Of a stretch of 64,000 nucleotides of DNA, positions 8,673-16,656 are shown one piece after another. Below the pieces are notes generated by a model. It saw only the letters and a list, made by a program, of their open reading frames with translations. It ran no database searches and had not been told where the DNA came from. This DNA is from Pseudocolwellia sp048296855 (GTDB lineage: Bacteria > Pseudomonadota > Gammaproteobacteria > Enterobacterales > Alteromonadaceae). How positions within the stretch are numbered: the first letter of the stretch is position 1; each line of letters begins with the position of its first letter. The position numbers and the translations under genes are program-made. The stretch lies in assembly GCA_048296855.1 (NCBI GenBank), contig CP182631.1; one strand, 5' to 3'.

Positions 8673-8972
8673 ATGAATGAAAAGCCTTGGGTGAAAATCA
8701 ATAGTGAAACTTATGTTGATTGTGTTGTAGGAAATGAAGCAGGTTTAATTGCTTTAAAGGGAGCTATTGATCAAGCGTTGAATGAGAAAAATTCAAATGT
8801 AGACGAGTTCTTCAAAGCTGATTTTAATTCGGTTGTGCTAACTGATGATAAATGGGATGAAACCGAAGCAACAGAAGTTCCATGGTGGCAAGCTCTAATA
8901 TTTCAAATGTCATTAGGGTTATGGTTAGTGCTTCTGCCAATATACGCACTTTATAAATTAATAATTGAGTAG
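8673..8972 (+). CDS. Tail-anchored small protein, cassette 22
   Basis: A 99-residue protein with a soluble domain (residues 1-70, EAGLIALKGAIDQAL helix near 23-37) and one C-terminal span at about 74-96 (IFQMSLGLWLVLLPIYALY). It is probably an inner-membrane tail-anchored protein facing the cytoplasm. The G.EAGL..L...I..AL pattern vaguely recalls Imm32-type immunity proteins, but the resemblance is weak. ATG 8673 has no strong ribosome site. Confidence 0.6.
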   Translation: MNEKPWVKINSETYVDCVVGNEAGLIALKGAIDQALNEKNSNVDEFFKADFNSVVLTDDKWDETEATEVPWWQALIFQMSLGLWLVLLPIYALYKLIIE

Positions 8973-8977
8973 TTGGC

Positions 8978-9079
8978 ATATAACAAGCCAATTAATACGG
9001 GACTGCTAACAGTTTGCTCGGTTCCGCTCCGCTTCACATTTTAGCAAACAATTATCAGCCCCTTATTGGGGCGTTATGC
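8978..9079 (+). repeat. attC site of cassette 22
   Basis: ATATAAC to GTTATGC. TTGGCATATAAC mirrors the cassette start GTTATAAGCCAA with one mismatch. The inner arms are AGTTTGCT and AGCAAAC. Confidence 0.9.
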
Positions 9080-9105
9080 TTTTCTGAAGTCATGAGTATT
9101 TAATC

Positions 9106-9129
9106 AGTACTGGTTGAATTGTCAGTACT
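9106..9129 (+). promoter_or_regulatory. Inverted repeat in the leader of cassette 23
   Basis: AGTACTG and CAGTACT form a 7-base inverted repeat around a 10-base spacer, in a 112-base untranslated leader. It could be an operator or an mRNA hairpin. Most cassettes in this array have leaders of only 10 to 40 bases. Confidence 0.35.
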
Positions 9130-9191
9130 TCGTCCCCATGTAATTTAATGAAGTCGTTGCTTCGAACTTTAATAAACCACATGGAGGCACT

Positions 9192-9440
9192 ATGCCTAAA
9201 AACACAAAAGCTACATCGAAAAAGGTTGCATCAAAAGCAGCTAAAACCTTGACGGATAATAACGCTTCGCAAACAGCTAAAAAGCTTGCTGCATCAGCTT
9301 TATCTCAAAAGTCTAAAAGTAAACAAACTGGAGCTGAGTTGGAAGATTTAGCTTCTAAAGTATTAAAAAGTACCAAGTATAATTCTGATACCAAAGAGTT
9401 AGCTGCTTCCGTCCTTTCCCAATCAAATAAAGAACGGTAA
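9192..9440 (+). CDS. Lys/Ala-rich basic protein with internal repeat, cassette 23
   Basis: An 82-residue, strongly basic protein made of Lys, Ala, Ser and Thr. A motif of the type AAKTLTDNN...TAKKLAASALSQ recurs as LASKVLKST...TKELAASVLSQ, so two helical units of about 40 residues can be seen. The composition resembles histone H1-like or DNA-condensing proteins, but that is an analogy only. ATG 9192 follows a clear GGAGG. The leader is long and contains an inverted repeat, suggesting its own expression control. The attC behind it is split by an IS1111-type element. Confidence 0.75.
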   Translation: MPKNTKATSKKVASKAAKTLTDNNASQTAKKLAASALSQKSKSKQTGAELEDLASKVLKSTKYNSDTKELAASVLSQSNKER

Positions 9441-9520
9441 ACTAAAAGCATAACAAGCAATTCAAGTGGGACTAAAAACAGTTGGCTAGTCTCACTTCGT
9501 TCGCTATTTTAGCCAACTTA

Positions 9521-9732
9521 TGTGGACTCCCTCCTGTCAACAACAAAACTTAAAACAAAGAAATTAATGCATACTTATGTACGAGCTCTAAATGAGAAGC
9601 TATCTCAGGCTCTTTGATATTTACGCGAACTGGTTGTCAAATCTATAAAGCGAGCGCTAGGCTCTTAGTTGGCTACTGACTAAACCAGTTGATTTTTATC
9701 TTCGTTAGTGCATTTTGTCGTTTGAACTCGTA
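9521..9732 (-). ncRNA. Candidate bridge RNA region of IS copy 1
   Basis: IS110-family elements encode a bridge RNA in a non-coding end; in the IS1111 subgroup this is the end downstream of the transposase. This 212-base region is conserved in both copies. On the - strand it contains TAGCCAACT (9667-9675), identical to the attC bases at and across the left junction. The RNA boundaries are not visible and the structure was not computed. Confidence 0.4.
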
Positions 9733-10770
9733 TTAAGCTGCGAGTAATTCAGCTTTGTATTCTGTACCTTGCGTTAACATCGCAAACGCTGTTCTTACTG
9801 TTTTATTTGCTAACGCTACTGCAGCACACTTTTTACCTCTACGTTCAACTAAGCTTTGGATCCAGGCATCTTTTTTTGTTTTAGCTTTTCGCTTCATTGC
9901 GTGCTGAACTGCTGCAGTTGCGCCACAGATTAGTTGACTTCTTAGCCGACTATTTTTGCAAAACTTCCCTATAGAGCCTAACTTAACTAAGCCGCCTGAT
10001 GAATGCTGTATCGGCGTTAAGCCAATACAGGCTGAGGCGTCTTTTCCTTTACTGAAATACCCAATATCTAAACAGCCCAACGCAATATAAAGGTTAATCG
10101 CATTCATTGGACCAACACCTTCTAGCTTAGTGAGCTTTTTACATTCTGGGTGGGCAGAAACCGAACGTTCCATACAGTTATCATAATGCTTAATATCTTC
10201 AAACAGCCCTCTCAAGTGCTCTTTTGCTAAGAAAATAGCCCTGCGGAACTCTGTTGACAAGCCATTGCAGGCATCTTCTAACACACCTTCTATTGCTGAA
10301 ATTATTCCTCCTCTACGACTTGAAATTTTGATGTTTAATTCAAAAAGCAAAGCAATGAGTTGTTTTTGAGAGGCGTCGCGTTGTTTAACCGATAATTCTC
10401 TTAAGCGTTTAATGGACTGTAGTTGTTGTTGCTCAACCGTTTTTCCGCCAATATAAGTCACATCTGGCATGAAGGTGGTCTGAACAATAGCGAGGGCATC
10501 GTTTTTATCTGTTTTTTGACTTTGTCTGACGACTGATACCAGTTTCGCTGAAACTAACCTGGCATCATGACCTGCTTCAATGGCTTTTTGTTTCCAGTAG
10601 TTAGACGTACTACAAGCTTCAAATATTATCGTAACGGGTTTATTGTTGATAAGCCAATAAAGGAATTCTTCCGGTGTCATTTCGATATTCGACTGCACTT
10701 TATTGTTTCTATAAATACAAACTTGAATAACTTTTTTTGCTAAATCAACGCCAACTCTAGTACGATACAT
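9733..10770 (-). CDS. IS110-family transposase/recombinase, copy 1
   Basis: 345 residues, the normal family length. The N-terminal DEDD RuvC-like domain shows VGVDLAK (residues 6-12), the IFEACST motif near 49-55 and KTDKNDA near 87-93. The C-terminal Transposase_20 domain has KLEGVGPMNA and a Ser-containing DASACIGLTPIQHSSGG stretch near 239-255 that would hold the nucleophile serine. The enzyme would cut and join DNA with bridge-RNA guidance. It differs from copy 2 at three residues in its middle and late parts, and both reading frames are intact. Confidence 0.92.
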   Translation of the reverse strand: MYRTRVGVDLAKKVIQVCIYRNNKVQSNIEMTPEEFLYWLINNKPVTIIFEACSTSNYWKQKAIEAGHDARLVSAKLVSVVRQSQKTDKNDALAIVQTTFMPDVTYIGGKTVEQQQLQSIKRLRELSVKQRDASQKQLIALLFELNIKISSRRGGIISAIEGVLEDACNGLSTEFRRAIFLAKEHLRGLFEDIKHYDNCMERSVSAHPECKKLTKLEGVGPMNAINLYIALGCLDIGYFSKGKDASACIGLTPIQHSSGGLVKLGSIGKFCKNSRLRSQLICGATAAVQHAMKRKAKTKKDAWIQSLVERRGKKCAAVALANKTVRTAFAMLTQGTEYKAELLAA

Positions 10771-11210
10771 ATTAGGACTCTTTATAATATTTTGGTGTGG
10801 TAACTACAATATTACCTCACTCGTTAAGGGTGAGGGAGTCCAATTATCTATTTATTAGCCCCTTAATTGGGCGTTATATGCACTCAAATAGTATGGTTGG
10901 TTTAGCTAAAAATGTTTTTATCAAAGGTGCTTTTGTAAACGCTGCTACGGGTTTCGCTATTATGGTTTTTCAATAGTCACTAATAAGCTTTGCCTTGTTA
11001 AAGAGACTTTTGTGGCAAAGCTATTATTTCGTTCTGGTATTTGTGGGTAGCTCAATTTATAGTGCGGTTATTACTACCGTCTTTTACTTTGAACTTGTGT
11101 ATTTATGTTCAGTTTTATCAGGCATATAACAAGCAATTCAACGGGACTTTTACAGCTGGCTGTGCTCGTTCCTCGCAAATTATAGCCAGCAATAAAAGCC
11201 CATTAATTGG

Positions 11211-12636
11211 TAATGCCGATCAGTTAAGAAATGTTTAACGATCCATTGACCGATCTTCTGGTTAGTATATAAAGGCTTCTGAATTTATTCAGGAGCCTTT
11301 TCTTTTGCAACTCTCTACCGCCTTATCACAAGTTTCACAAAATAGTTTTACTGAATTTACAGGATTAAATGAATTATTAGACCCAAGCATCGTTGATGAA
11401 GCGTTGGCTCAGTCAGGTATTGCGACCATAAGGAAGCGCAAGCTTCCTATGGAGCAAATGGTGTGGGCTGTTATTGGTATGGCTTTATTTCGTAAAATGT
11501 CTATTCGCCAATTAGTTAATCAGCTTGATATCATTCTACCTAACGGTGCCCCCTATGTTGCACCTAGTGCCGTAACACAAGCAAGAAAGAAACTTGGTCA
11601 TAAAGCAATAGAATCTATTTTTAATAAAACACAATCGCTATGGCATGAGGAGTCTACTCACCCCACATGGTGTGGATTGACACTATTAGGTGTTGATGGC
11701 GTTGTATGGCGAACACCTGACTCAAAAGAAAATAATGAATATTTTGCACGTACAGGAAACTCTCATGGCAAGGCAAGTTACCCCCAAGTGCGCATGGTAT
11801 GCCAGATGGAATTAACAAGTCATTTATTAACACAAAGTGCTTTTGATAGTGTTGATATTAACGAAATGAAATTAGCTGGCTCGCTAGTTGAAACAACACC
11901 AGATCATAGCTTGACACTATTTGATAGAGGCTTCTACTCGCTTGGATTACTTTATCGTTGGCAATCCACGGGAATATCACGTCATTGGCTGATACCGCTA
12001 AAAAAGAACGTACAATATGACATTGTTCGTTCATTAGGACGCCAAGATAAAATAGTTCGTTTAACCGCCTGTCCCCAAGCACGAAAGAAGTTTCCTGAAT
12101 TACCTGAATCAATTGAAGCTCGATTAGTATCGAGAAAGGTTAATGGTAAAGCGTGCGAAGTGTTAACGTCTATGACGGATGCAATGAAGTTTCCTGTCGC
12201 TGATATTGTCGATTTATACGGACATCGGTGGGAGATAGAACTTGGTTTTAGAGAAATGAAGCAGTCACTACTTGATAGCCAATTTACCTTGCGTAGTAAT
12301 CAACCTGAGCTTATAAAACAAGAGTTGTGGGGGATATTACTCGCTTATAATCTGATCCGTTATCAAATGGTATTAATGGCAAAGTCACTCGATTCAATAC
12401 ATCCAAACCAATTAAGTTTTCATGGTGCTTCAATGCACATAATTTATCAACTGACTATGTTGCCATTTTGTTCGCCAGGAAATGTGTCAAAATTTGTTAT
12501 GGATATAACCAAAAGTGCCAAACAGTTTGTATTGCCAGCACGTAGAGAGCGGAGTTATCCGCGAGAATTGAAGTGTTCTAAGAATAGGTACCCTGTTAAA
12601 AAAAGAAATGCCGCTCACCTTAAGTGAACGGCATTA
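11211..12636 (+). mobile_element. IS4-family element
   Basis: 1426 bp, the same length as I recall for the type element IS4. Terminal inverted repeats are TAATGCCGATCAGTTAAG on the left and TAATGCCGTTCACTTAAG on the right (two mismatches in 18). A 10-base target duplication CATTAATTGG lies at 11,201-11,210 and 12,637-12,646. The target lies in the right arm of an attC. All parts are intact, so insertion looks recent. Confidence 0.95.
11305..12627 (+). CDS. IS4 transposase
   Basis: 440 residues, very close in length and text to the IS4 transposase of E. coli (VAPSAV, HPTWCGLTLL, LTSMTDAM, LAYNLIRYQM segments). The DDE catalytic core is visible: Asp in LLGVDGVVWR near residue 131, Asp in LFDRGFYS near 207, and Glu in the family signature YGHRWEIELGFREMK near 305-319 (Y-x2-R-x3-E-x6-K). 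The start is TTG 11,305, placed by alignment to the E. coli N terminus. The enzyme moves its element by cut and paste. No frameshift or truncation is seen. Confidence 0.95.
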   Translation: MQLSTALSQVSQNSFTEFTGLNELLDPSIVDEALAQSGIATIRKRKLPMEQMVWAVIGMALFRKMSIRQLVNQLDIILPNGAPYVAPSAVTQARKKLGHKAIESIFNKTQSLWHEESTHPTWCGLTLLGVDGVVWRTPDSKENNEYFARTGNSHGKASYPQVRMVCQMELTSHLLTQSAFDSVDINEMKLAGSLVETTPDHSLTLFDRGFYSLGLLYRWQSTGISRHWLIPLKKNVQYDIVRSLGRQDKIVRLTACPQARKKFPELPESIEARLVSRKVNGKACEVLTSMTDAMKFPVADIVDLYGHRWEIELGFREMKQSLLDSQFTLRSNQPELIKQELWGILLAYNLIRYQMVLMAKSLDSIHPNQLSFHGASMHIIYQLTMLPFCSPGNVSKFVMDITKSAKQFVLPARRERSYPRELKCSKNRYPVKKRNAAHLK

Positions 12637-12649
12637 CATTAATTGGGCG

Positions 12650-12988
12650 TTATATGCAATTAATGTAGTAGGGTGCTTTAGCTAATTTTGGGTTATTAAC
12701 TTTTACTTTTGTATGTGCTGCTACGGGTTTCGCTATTATCCTTTTTTAATAGTCACTAATAAGCTTTGCCTATTTAAAAGACTTTTGTTGGCAAAGCTAT
12801 TATTTCGTTCTGGCATTTGTGGGTAGCTCAATTTATAGTGCGTTTATAACTACCATCTTTTACTAGTTGCTTATGTATTTATGTTTAGGTTTATCAGGCA
12901 TATAACAAGCAATTCAACGGGACTTTTACAGCTGGCTGTGCTCGTTCCTCGCAATTATAGCCAGCAATAAAAGCCCATTAATTGGGCG
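12650..12988 (+). repeat. Gene-less cassette 25, family B
   Basis: C-class stem-loop. attC at 12,900-12,994. Confidence 0.85.
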
Positions 12989-13327
12989 TTATATGCAATT
13001 CATGAAGCAGGGTGCTTAGCTAACAATTTGGTTATCAACCTTACTTTTGTAAACGCTGCTACGAGTTTCGCTATTGTAGTTTTTCACTAGTCACTAATAA
13101 GCTTTGCCTATTTAAAAAACTTTTGTTGGCAAAGCTATTATTTCGTTCTGGTATTTGTGGGTAGCTCAATTTATAGTGCGTTTATTACTATCGGTTTTTA
13201 CTAGTTGCTTGTGTATTTATGTTTAGGTTTATCAGGCATATAACAAGCAATTCAACGGGACTTTTACAGCTGGCTGTGCTCGTCCCTCGCAAATTTTAGC
13301 CAGCAATAAAAGCCCATTAATTGGGCG
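12989..13327 (+). repeat. Gene-less cassette 26, family B
   Basis: C-class stem-loop. attC at 13,238-13,333. Confidence 0.85.
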
Positions 13328-13345
13328 TTATGTGCAAGTCATGAA

Positions 13346-13693
13346 ATGAAAGTTTTCGATTTATTAAAATGGATAATATGGCTTCCTGTGTTAGCAATAG
13401 GCACGGGTGTCGCGTTCTTTTCTCAGTTGCTCGAAAAGAGAGTCGAAAGAAGTCGCGAAGAAGTTGAAGCTATATTGCTTAAAATGGAATCAGGAGTTGT
13501 GAGTGAAGATCTATGGGATGATTTTCTAAGTGTTCCAATTTTCGATAAGCAGTTGGATAAGATCAGAGAGCGTGTAGAGGTTCTTTGGGCGTACGATGAT
13601 TTTCAAGCCAAAAACGATGATGGTTGCTACGTGCTAAATGAAAAGGGTCTATCAGAAATCAGAGAGATACTTGGTGAGCTTAGCAGCACATAA
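13346..13693 (+). CDS. Membrane-anchored protein, cassette 27
   Basis: A 115-residue protein with one N-terminal span (about residues 8-27, WIIWLPVLAIGTGVAFF). A charged helical domain follows (LEKRVERSREEVEAILLKMESG, then DKIRERVEVLW). The soluble part is acidic and probably faces the cytoplasm. I recognise no family. ATG 13,346 has no clear ribosome site. The TAA stop is in the attC core. Its attC is of a different, more G+C-rich lineage than the rest, so this cassette probably came from another integron population. Confidence 0.65.
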   Translation: MKVFDLLKWIIWLPVLAIGTGVAFFSQLLEKRVERSREEVEAILLKMESGVVSEDLWDDFLSVPIFDKQLDKIRERVEVLWAYDDFQAKNDDGCYVLNEKGLSEIREILGELSST

Positions 13694-13798
13694 CAAACAG
13701 CTCAAACCGACCTCCACTGCGTTGCTCGTTTTGTGCTTTTCCGCTACGCTCGCACAAAACAAACAACTCCGTTCCGGCGGCTTAGCTGGGCGTTATAT
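13688..13798 (+). repeat. Long, divergent attC site of cassette 27
   Basis: ACATAAC to GTTATAT, 111 bases. Arms are GCTCAAACCGACC and CCGGCGGCTTAGCTGGGC, with an inner TTTTGTGC / GCACAAAA stem. It is unlike the roughly 96-base family that dominates the array. Confidence 0.85.
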
Positions 13799-13811
13799 GC
13801 CTAAGGGAACT

Positions 13812-14168
13812 ATGCGTAGAATTCAACTTTTAGCACTAATTTCAATATGTTTATTTTGTAATTTCGCAAAAGCTATTGAGCTATGTGTTAACGAAATCGA
13901 ATTGGATATTGATAAACCTCTTTTAGATAAATCCCTTGATAAAGTCGCCGTATACGCTGACGAAATTTACGGTAAAAGTTGCTTGGTTTGCGCTGAGGTT
14001 TTAGAACTCGATAAAGACAGAATTGAGTTTCATATAACAAGTCCAACCAATAAAGATGTAATTCTAAATACCTCTGCAACTATAGCAATAGCAATCCCAA
14101 GTGGTAAGATTCTAGATAAAAAGTTGTATCATAGTTGCAAAGTACGGGCGGTGGCATCCGGCATATAA
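13812..14168 (+). CDS. Putative secreted protein, cassette 28
   Basis: A 118-residue protein with a signal peptide (residues 1-20, RRIQLLALISICLFCNFAKA). The mature part has four cysteines (ELCV, KSCLVCAE, HSCKV), so disulfide bonds are likely in the periplasm. It is beta-rich in appearance and of unknown function. ATG 13,812 follows AAGGGA; the in-frame ATG at 13,797 formed by the attC core is a less likely start. The stop lies in the next attC core. Confidence 0.7.
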   Translation: MRRIQLLALISICLFCNFAKAIELCVNEIELDIDKPLLDKSLDKVAVYADEIYGKSCLVCAEVLELDKDRIEFHITSPTNKDVILNTSATIAIAIPSGKILDKKLYHSCKVRAVASGI

Positions 14169-14258
14169 CAAGCAATTCAACGGGACTTTTACAGCTGGCT
14201 GTGCTCGTTCCTCGCAAATTTTAGCCAGCAATAAAAGCCCATTAATTGGGCGTTATAA
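14163..14258 (+). repeat. attC site of cassette 28
   Basis: ATATAAC to GTTATAA. Common CAATTCAACGGG family. Confidence 0.9.
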
Positions 14259-14269
14259 GGCGCGTGCAC

Positions 14270-14686
14270 TTGAATCAGAATCGGTACAAAGCATCTTTTC
14301 CAACACCTAACTCAACTAGTGAATTTTTTGATTCATCTACTTGGGTATTATATGGTTTTTGGGGAATGCTGGTCGTCTGCTTTTTTGCACATGGTATTTT
14401 TTATTATCACCCAGATACAGGCTTCGCTCACGAAGATGACTTAAAAATTATAGTCGTTAATGTTATTGGTTTGGCTGTTTTATTTATCTTAAAGTTATTT
14501 GCTCAAAACATTTATATTATTGGTAGAGTTATGGCTGCGTTATGCTTGATTGTATTTTTAATAATCATAGGCTTAACCATTTATATTACTTTAGTTGATC
14601 ACTTCCCAGTTGCATATCTAGGTGGTGCCCTGTATTTTGGTTTTGCAAGTTATCTATTAAATAAAGACTATATAAAGTTAAAGTAA
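14270..14686 (+). CDS. Four-span membrane protein, cassette 29
   Basis: A 138-residue protein with spans at about residues 24-43, 58-76, 80-104 and 110-130. The N terminus NQNRYKASF resembles TNKYRYKLNF in cassette 36 (17,822-18,208). Both share the layout of a short polar start, then four spans with a conserved FFAHG / FFGHAE between the first two, so they are probably paralogous cassettes. Start TTG 14,270 was chosen by that comparison; GTG 14,264 is the alternative. Function unknown. Confidence 0.6.
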   Translation: MNQNRYKASFPTPNSTSEFFDSSTWVLYGFWGMLVVCFFAHGIFYYHPDTGFAHEDDLKIIVVNVIGLAVLFILKLFAQNIYIIGRVMAALCLIVFLIIIGLTIYITLVDHFPVAYLGGALYFGFASYLLNKDYIKLK

Positions 14687-14691
14687 GCGCC

Positions 14692-14790
14692 ATATAACAA
14701 GGCATTGCAGCAGGACAAATAACAGTTGGTTGTTGCTCGTGCCTCGCTATTTTAACCAACAATTATTTGCCTCTGAATGAGGCGTTATAT
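14692..14790 (+). repeat. attC site of cassette 29
   Basis: ATATAAC to GTTATAT. GCATTGCAGCAGGAC family. GCGCCATATAAC mirrors the cassette start GTTATAAGGCGC with one mismatch. Confidence 0.9.
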
Positions 14791-15097
14791 GTTTGTAACT
14801 AAAAAAAAAGAAATATTAAAAATTAAGTGGTGTGTTTCGCCATTATAAGTTTGGTTGCCACCACTAATAAGCTTTACGCAATTACAAAACAAGTTTTGTG
14901 GTAAAGCTATTATTTCATTCTCGTTTGGGCTTAAATGGCTCAAGGATAATTTTAATTAAGGGTAGCTTCGTTATTGTTCAGGCTAAGTTTTTTACTTGGT
15001 TTTACACATAACAAGTTGCTTAACAGGACAAAATACAGTTTGCTCGGCTCGTACCTCGCCAATTTTAGCAAACGGTATTTTGCCCATTAGCAAAGCG
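14785..15097 (+). repeat. Gene-less cassette 30, divergent family C
   Basis: Most of the body differs from families A and B, and the micro-ORF is absent. The core is kept: TTTCGCCATTAT, CACTAATAAGCTTT, and the stem-loop at 14,870-14,908 (AGCTTTAC / GTAAAGCT) with a new inner stem ACAAAAC / GTTTTGT (14,884-14,899). An upstream stem AGTGGTG / CACCACT (14,826-14,865) replaces CTATT / AATAG. attC at 15,006-15,103. Confidence 0.8.
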
Positions 15098-15439
15098 TTA
15101 TATGCACTCAAATAGTATGGTTGGTTTAGCTAAAAATATTGTTATCAATCTTACTTTTGTAAACGCTGCTACGAGTTTCGCTATTGTAGTTATTCAATAG
15201 TCACTAATAAGCTTTGTTGTTTTTATTACTACGTAATGTAACAAAGCTATTATTTCGTTCTGGCATTTGTGGGTAGCTCAATTTATAGTGCAGTTATTAC
15301 TACCGTCTTTTACTTTAAACTTCAGTAATTAAGTTAAAGTTAATCAGGCATATAACAAGCAATTCAACGGGACTTTTACAGCTGGCTGCGCTCGTTCCTC
15401 GCAAATTATAGCCAGCGATAAAAGCCCATTAATTGGGCG
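15098..15439 (+). repeat. Gene-less cassette 31, family A
   Basis: T-class stem-loop, open micro-ORF. attC at 15,350-15,445. It reads identically to cassette 57 (29,155-29,496), including the unusual GGCTGCGCTCG and AGCGATAAAAG in the attC. Confidence 0.85.
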
Positions 15440-15461
15440 TTATACGGTAAACGGAGTATTG

Positions 15462-16193
15462 ATGAAGCCGATAGTTTTAGTTACGGGCGGTAGTCGAGGG
15501 ATCGGTGCTGCGACATCTAAATATCTAGCAAAACAGAATTATGTTGTATGCGTTAATTATATTTCGAATAAAGCTGAGGCAACCAAGGTTGTATCGTGCA
15601 TAGAAAAAGACGGTGGTACGGCTATCGCCGTACAAGCGGATGTATCAAAAGAAGATAATGTAATTCGTTTATTTGACACCATAGATAAATCATTAGGTCA
15701 AATAACCCATTTAGTAAATAACGCAGGTATATTGTTACCGCAAATGCGTGTGTCAGAAATGACAGCAGAAAGAATTAATAAAATTCTCACGACAAATGTC
15801 ACCAGTTATTTTTTGTGTTGTCGTGAAGCAATCAACAGAATGAAAAATGGTGGTTCAATTGTTAATGTATCTTCGGCTGCATCAAGGCTAGGCTCTGCTG
15901 GTGAGTACGTGGACTATGCTTCATCAAAAGGAGCAATTGATACATTAACAATTGGTTTGTCTCTTGAAGTTGCTAATCAAAATATTCGGGTAAACTGTGT
16001 TCGACCCGGCTTTATATATACTGATATGCATGGAGATGGCGGTGAACCTAATAGAGTTGAACGCGTTAAACCATTAATACCTTTACGACGTGGTGGTACA
16101 CCTAAAGAGGTTGCTGCTTCTATTGCGTTTCTGCTATCAAATGAAGCATCATTTATCACAGGTACGTTCGTCGATGTTGCTGGTGGGAAATAA
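15462..16193 (+). CDS. SDR-family oxidoreductase, cassette 32
   Basis: 243 residues, normal length for a classical short-chain dehydrogenase/reductase. The cofactor motif TGGSRGIG is at residues 8-15, NNAG near 86-89, and the catalytic Ser-Tyr-Lys set is seen as NVSSAASR near 137 and YASSK near 151-155. RPGFIYTDM follows the active site as usual. It would use NAD(P)H to reduce or oxidise a carbonyl/alcohol; the substrate is unknown. ATG 15,462 follows GGAG. A second SDR cassette lies at 39,616-40,356 but is a distant relative. Confidence 0.9.
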   Translation: MKPIVLVTGGSRGIGAATSKYLAKQNYVVCVNYISNKAEATKVVSCIEKDGGTAIAVQADVSKEDNVIRLFDTIDKSLGQITHLVNNAGILLPQMRVSEMTAERINKILTTNVTSYFLCCREAINRMKNGGSIVNVSSAASRLGSAGEYVDYASSKGAIDTLTIGLSLEVANQNIRVNCVRPGFIYTDMHGDGGEPNRVERVKPLIPLRRGGTPKEVAASIAFLLSNEASFITGTFVDVAGGK

Positions 16194-16195
16194 CC

Positions 16196-16293
16196 GTATA
16201 ACAAGCTATTAAACAAGGACAAAAAACAGTTTGCTGTTTTCGTTCCTCAACATTTTAGCAAACAATTTTTTGCCTGTTAATAGGGCGTTATAT
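16196..16293 (+). repeat. attC site of cassette 32
   Basis: GTATAAC to GTTATAT. ACCGTATAAC mirrors the cassette start GTTATACGGT over 10 bases. Confidence 0.9.
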
Positions 16294-16628
16294 GCACTCA
16301 AATAGTATGGTTGGTTTAGCTAAAAATGTTTTTACCAAAGGTGCTTTTGTAAACGCTGCTACGGGTTTCGCTATTATGGTTTTTCAATAGTCACTAATAA
16401 GCTTTGTTGTTTTTATTACTGCGTAATGTAACAAAGCTATTATTTCGTTCTGGTATTTGTGGGTAGCTCAATTTATAGTGCGTTTATTACTACCGTTTTT
16501 TACTTCTAACTTTTGTATTTAAGTTCAGTTTTATCAGGCATATAACAAGCAATTCAACGGGACTTTTACAGCTGGCTGTGCTCGTTCCTCGCTATTTTAG
16601 CCAGCAATAAAAGCCCATTAATTGGGCG
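16288..16628 (+). repeat. Gene-less cassette 33, family A
   Basis: T-class stem-loop, open micro-ORF. attC at 16,540-16,634. Confidence 0.85.
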
Positions 16629-16656
16629 TTAGGCATATTCGTAGGGATGCGATTTA

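Larger units (their letters stand above)
9518..10851 (-). mobile_element. IS110/IS1111-type insertion sequence, copy 1
   Basis: About 1334 bp, shared almost base for base with the copy at 35,737-37,070. The exact ends were set from where the two copies stop matching and could be off by a few bases. Subterminal inverted repeats GGACTCCCTC (9524-9533) and GAGGGAGTCC (10,832-10,841) frame it. No target duplication is evident. The transposase is on the - strand, and its long non-coding end (about 215 bp) lies downstream of the gene, as in the IS1111 subgroup. Insertion is in the right half of an attC, as known for the IS1111-attC group. Confidence 0.85.
9448..10879 (+). repeat. attC site of cassette 23, split by an IS1111-type element
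   Basis: The left part is 9448-9517 (GCATAAC to AGCCAAC) and the right part is 10,852-10,879 (TTATTAGCC to GTTATAT). AAAAGCATAAC mirrors the cassette start GTTATGCTTTT over 11 bases. Confidence 0.85.
10874..12649 (+). repeat. Gene-less cassette 24, family A, attC split by IS4
   Basis: The body is at 10,874-11,123 with a C-class stem-loop and an open micro-ORF. The attC begins at 11,124, is interrupted at 11,210 by an IS4 element, and resumes at 12,637 to end GTTATAT at 12,649-12,655. Between the attC of cassette 23 and that of cassette 24, both attC sites are therefore broken by insertion sequences. Confidence 0.85.

Noticed and set aside
11041..11238. 65-residue open frame on the + strand
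   Set aside because: It runs through a gene-less body and its attC into the IS4 end. The frame is open by chance and is not kept in other copies.
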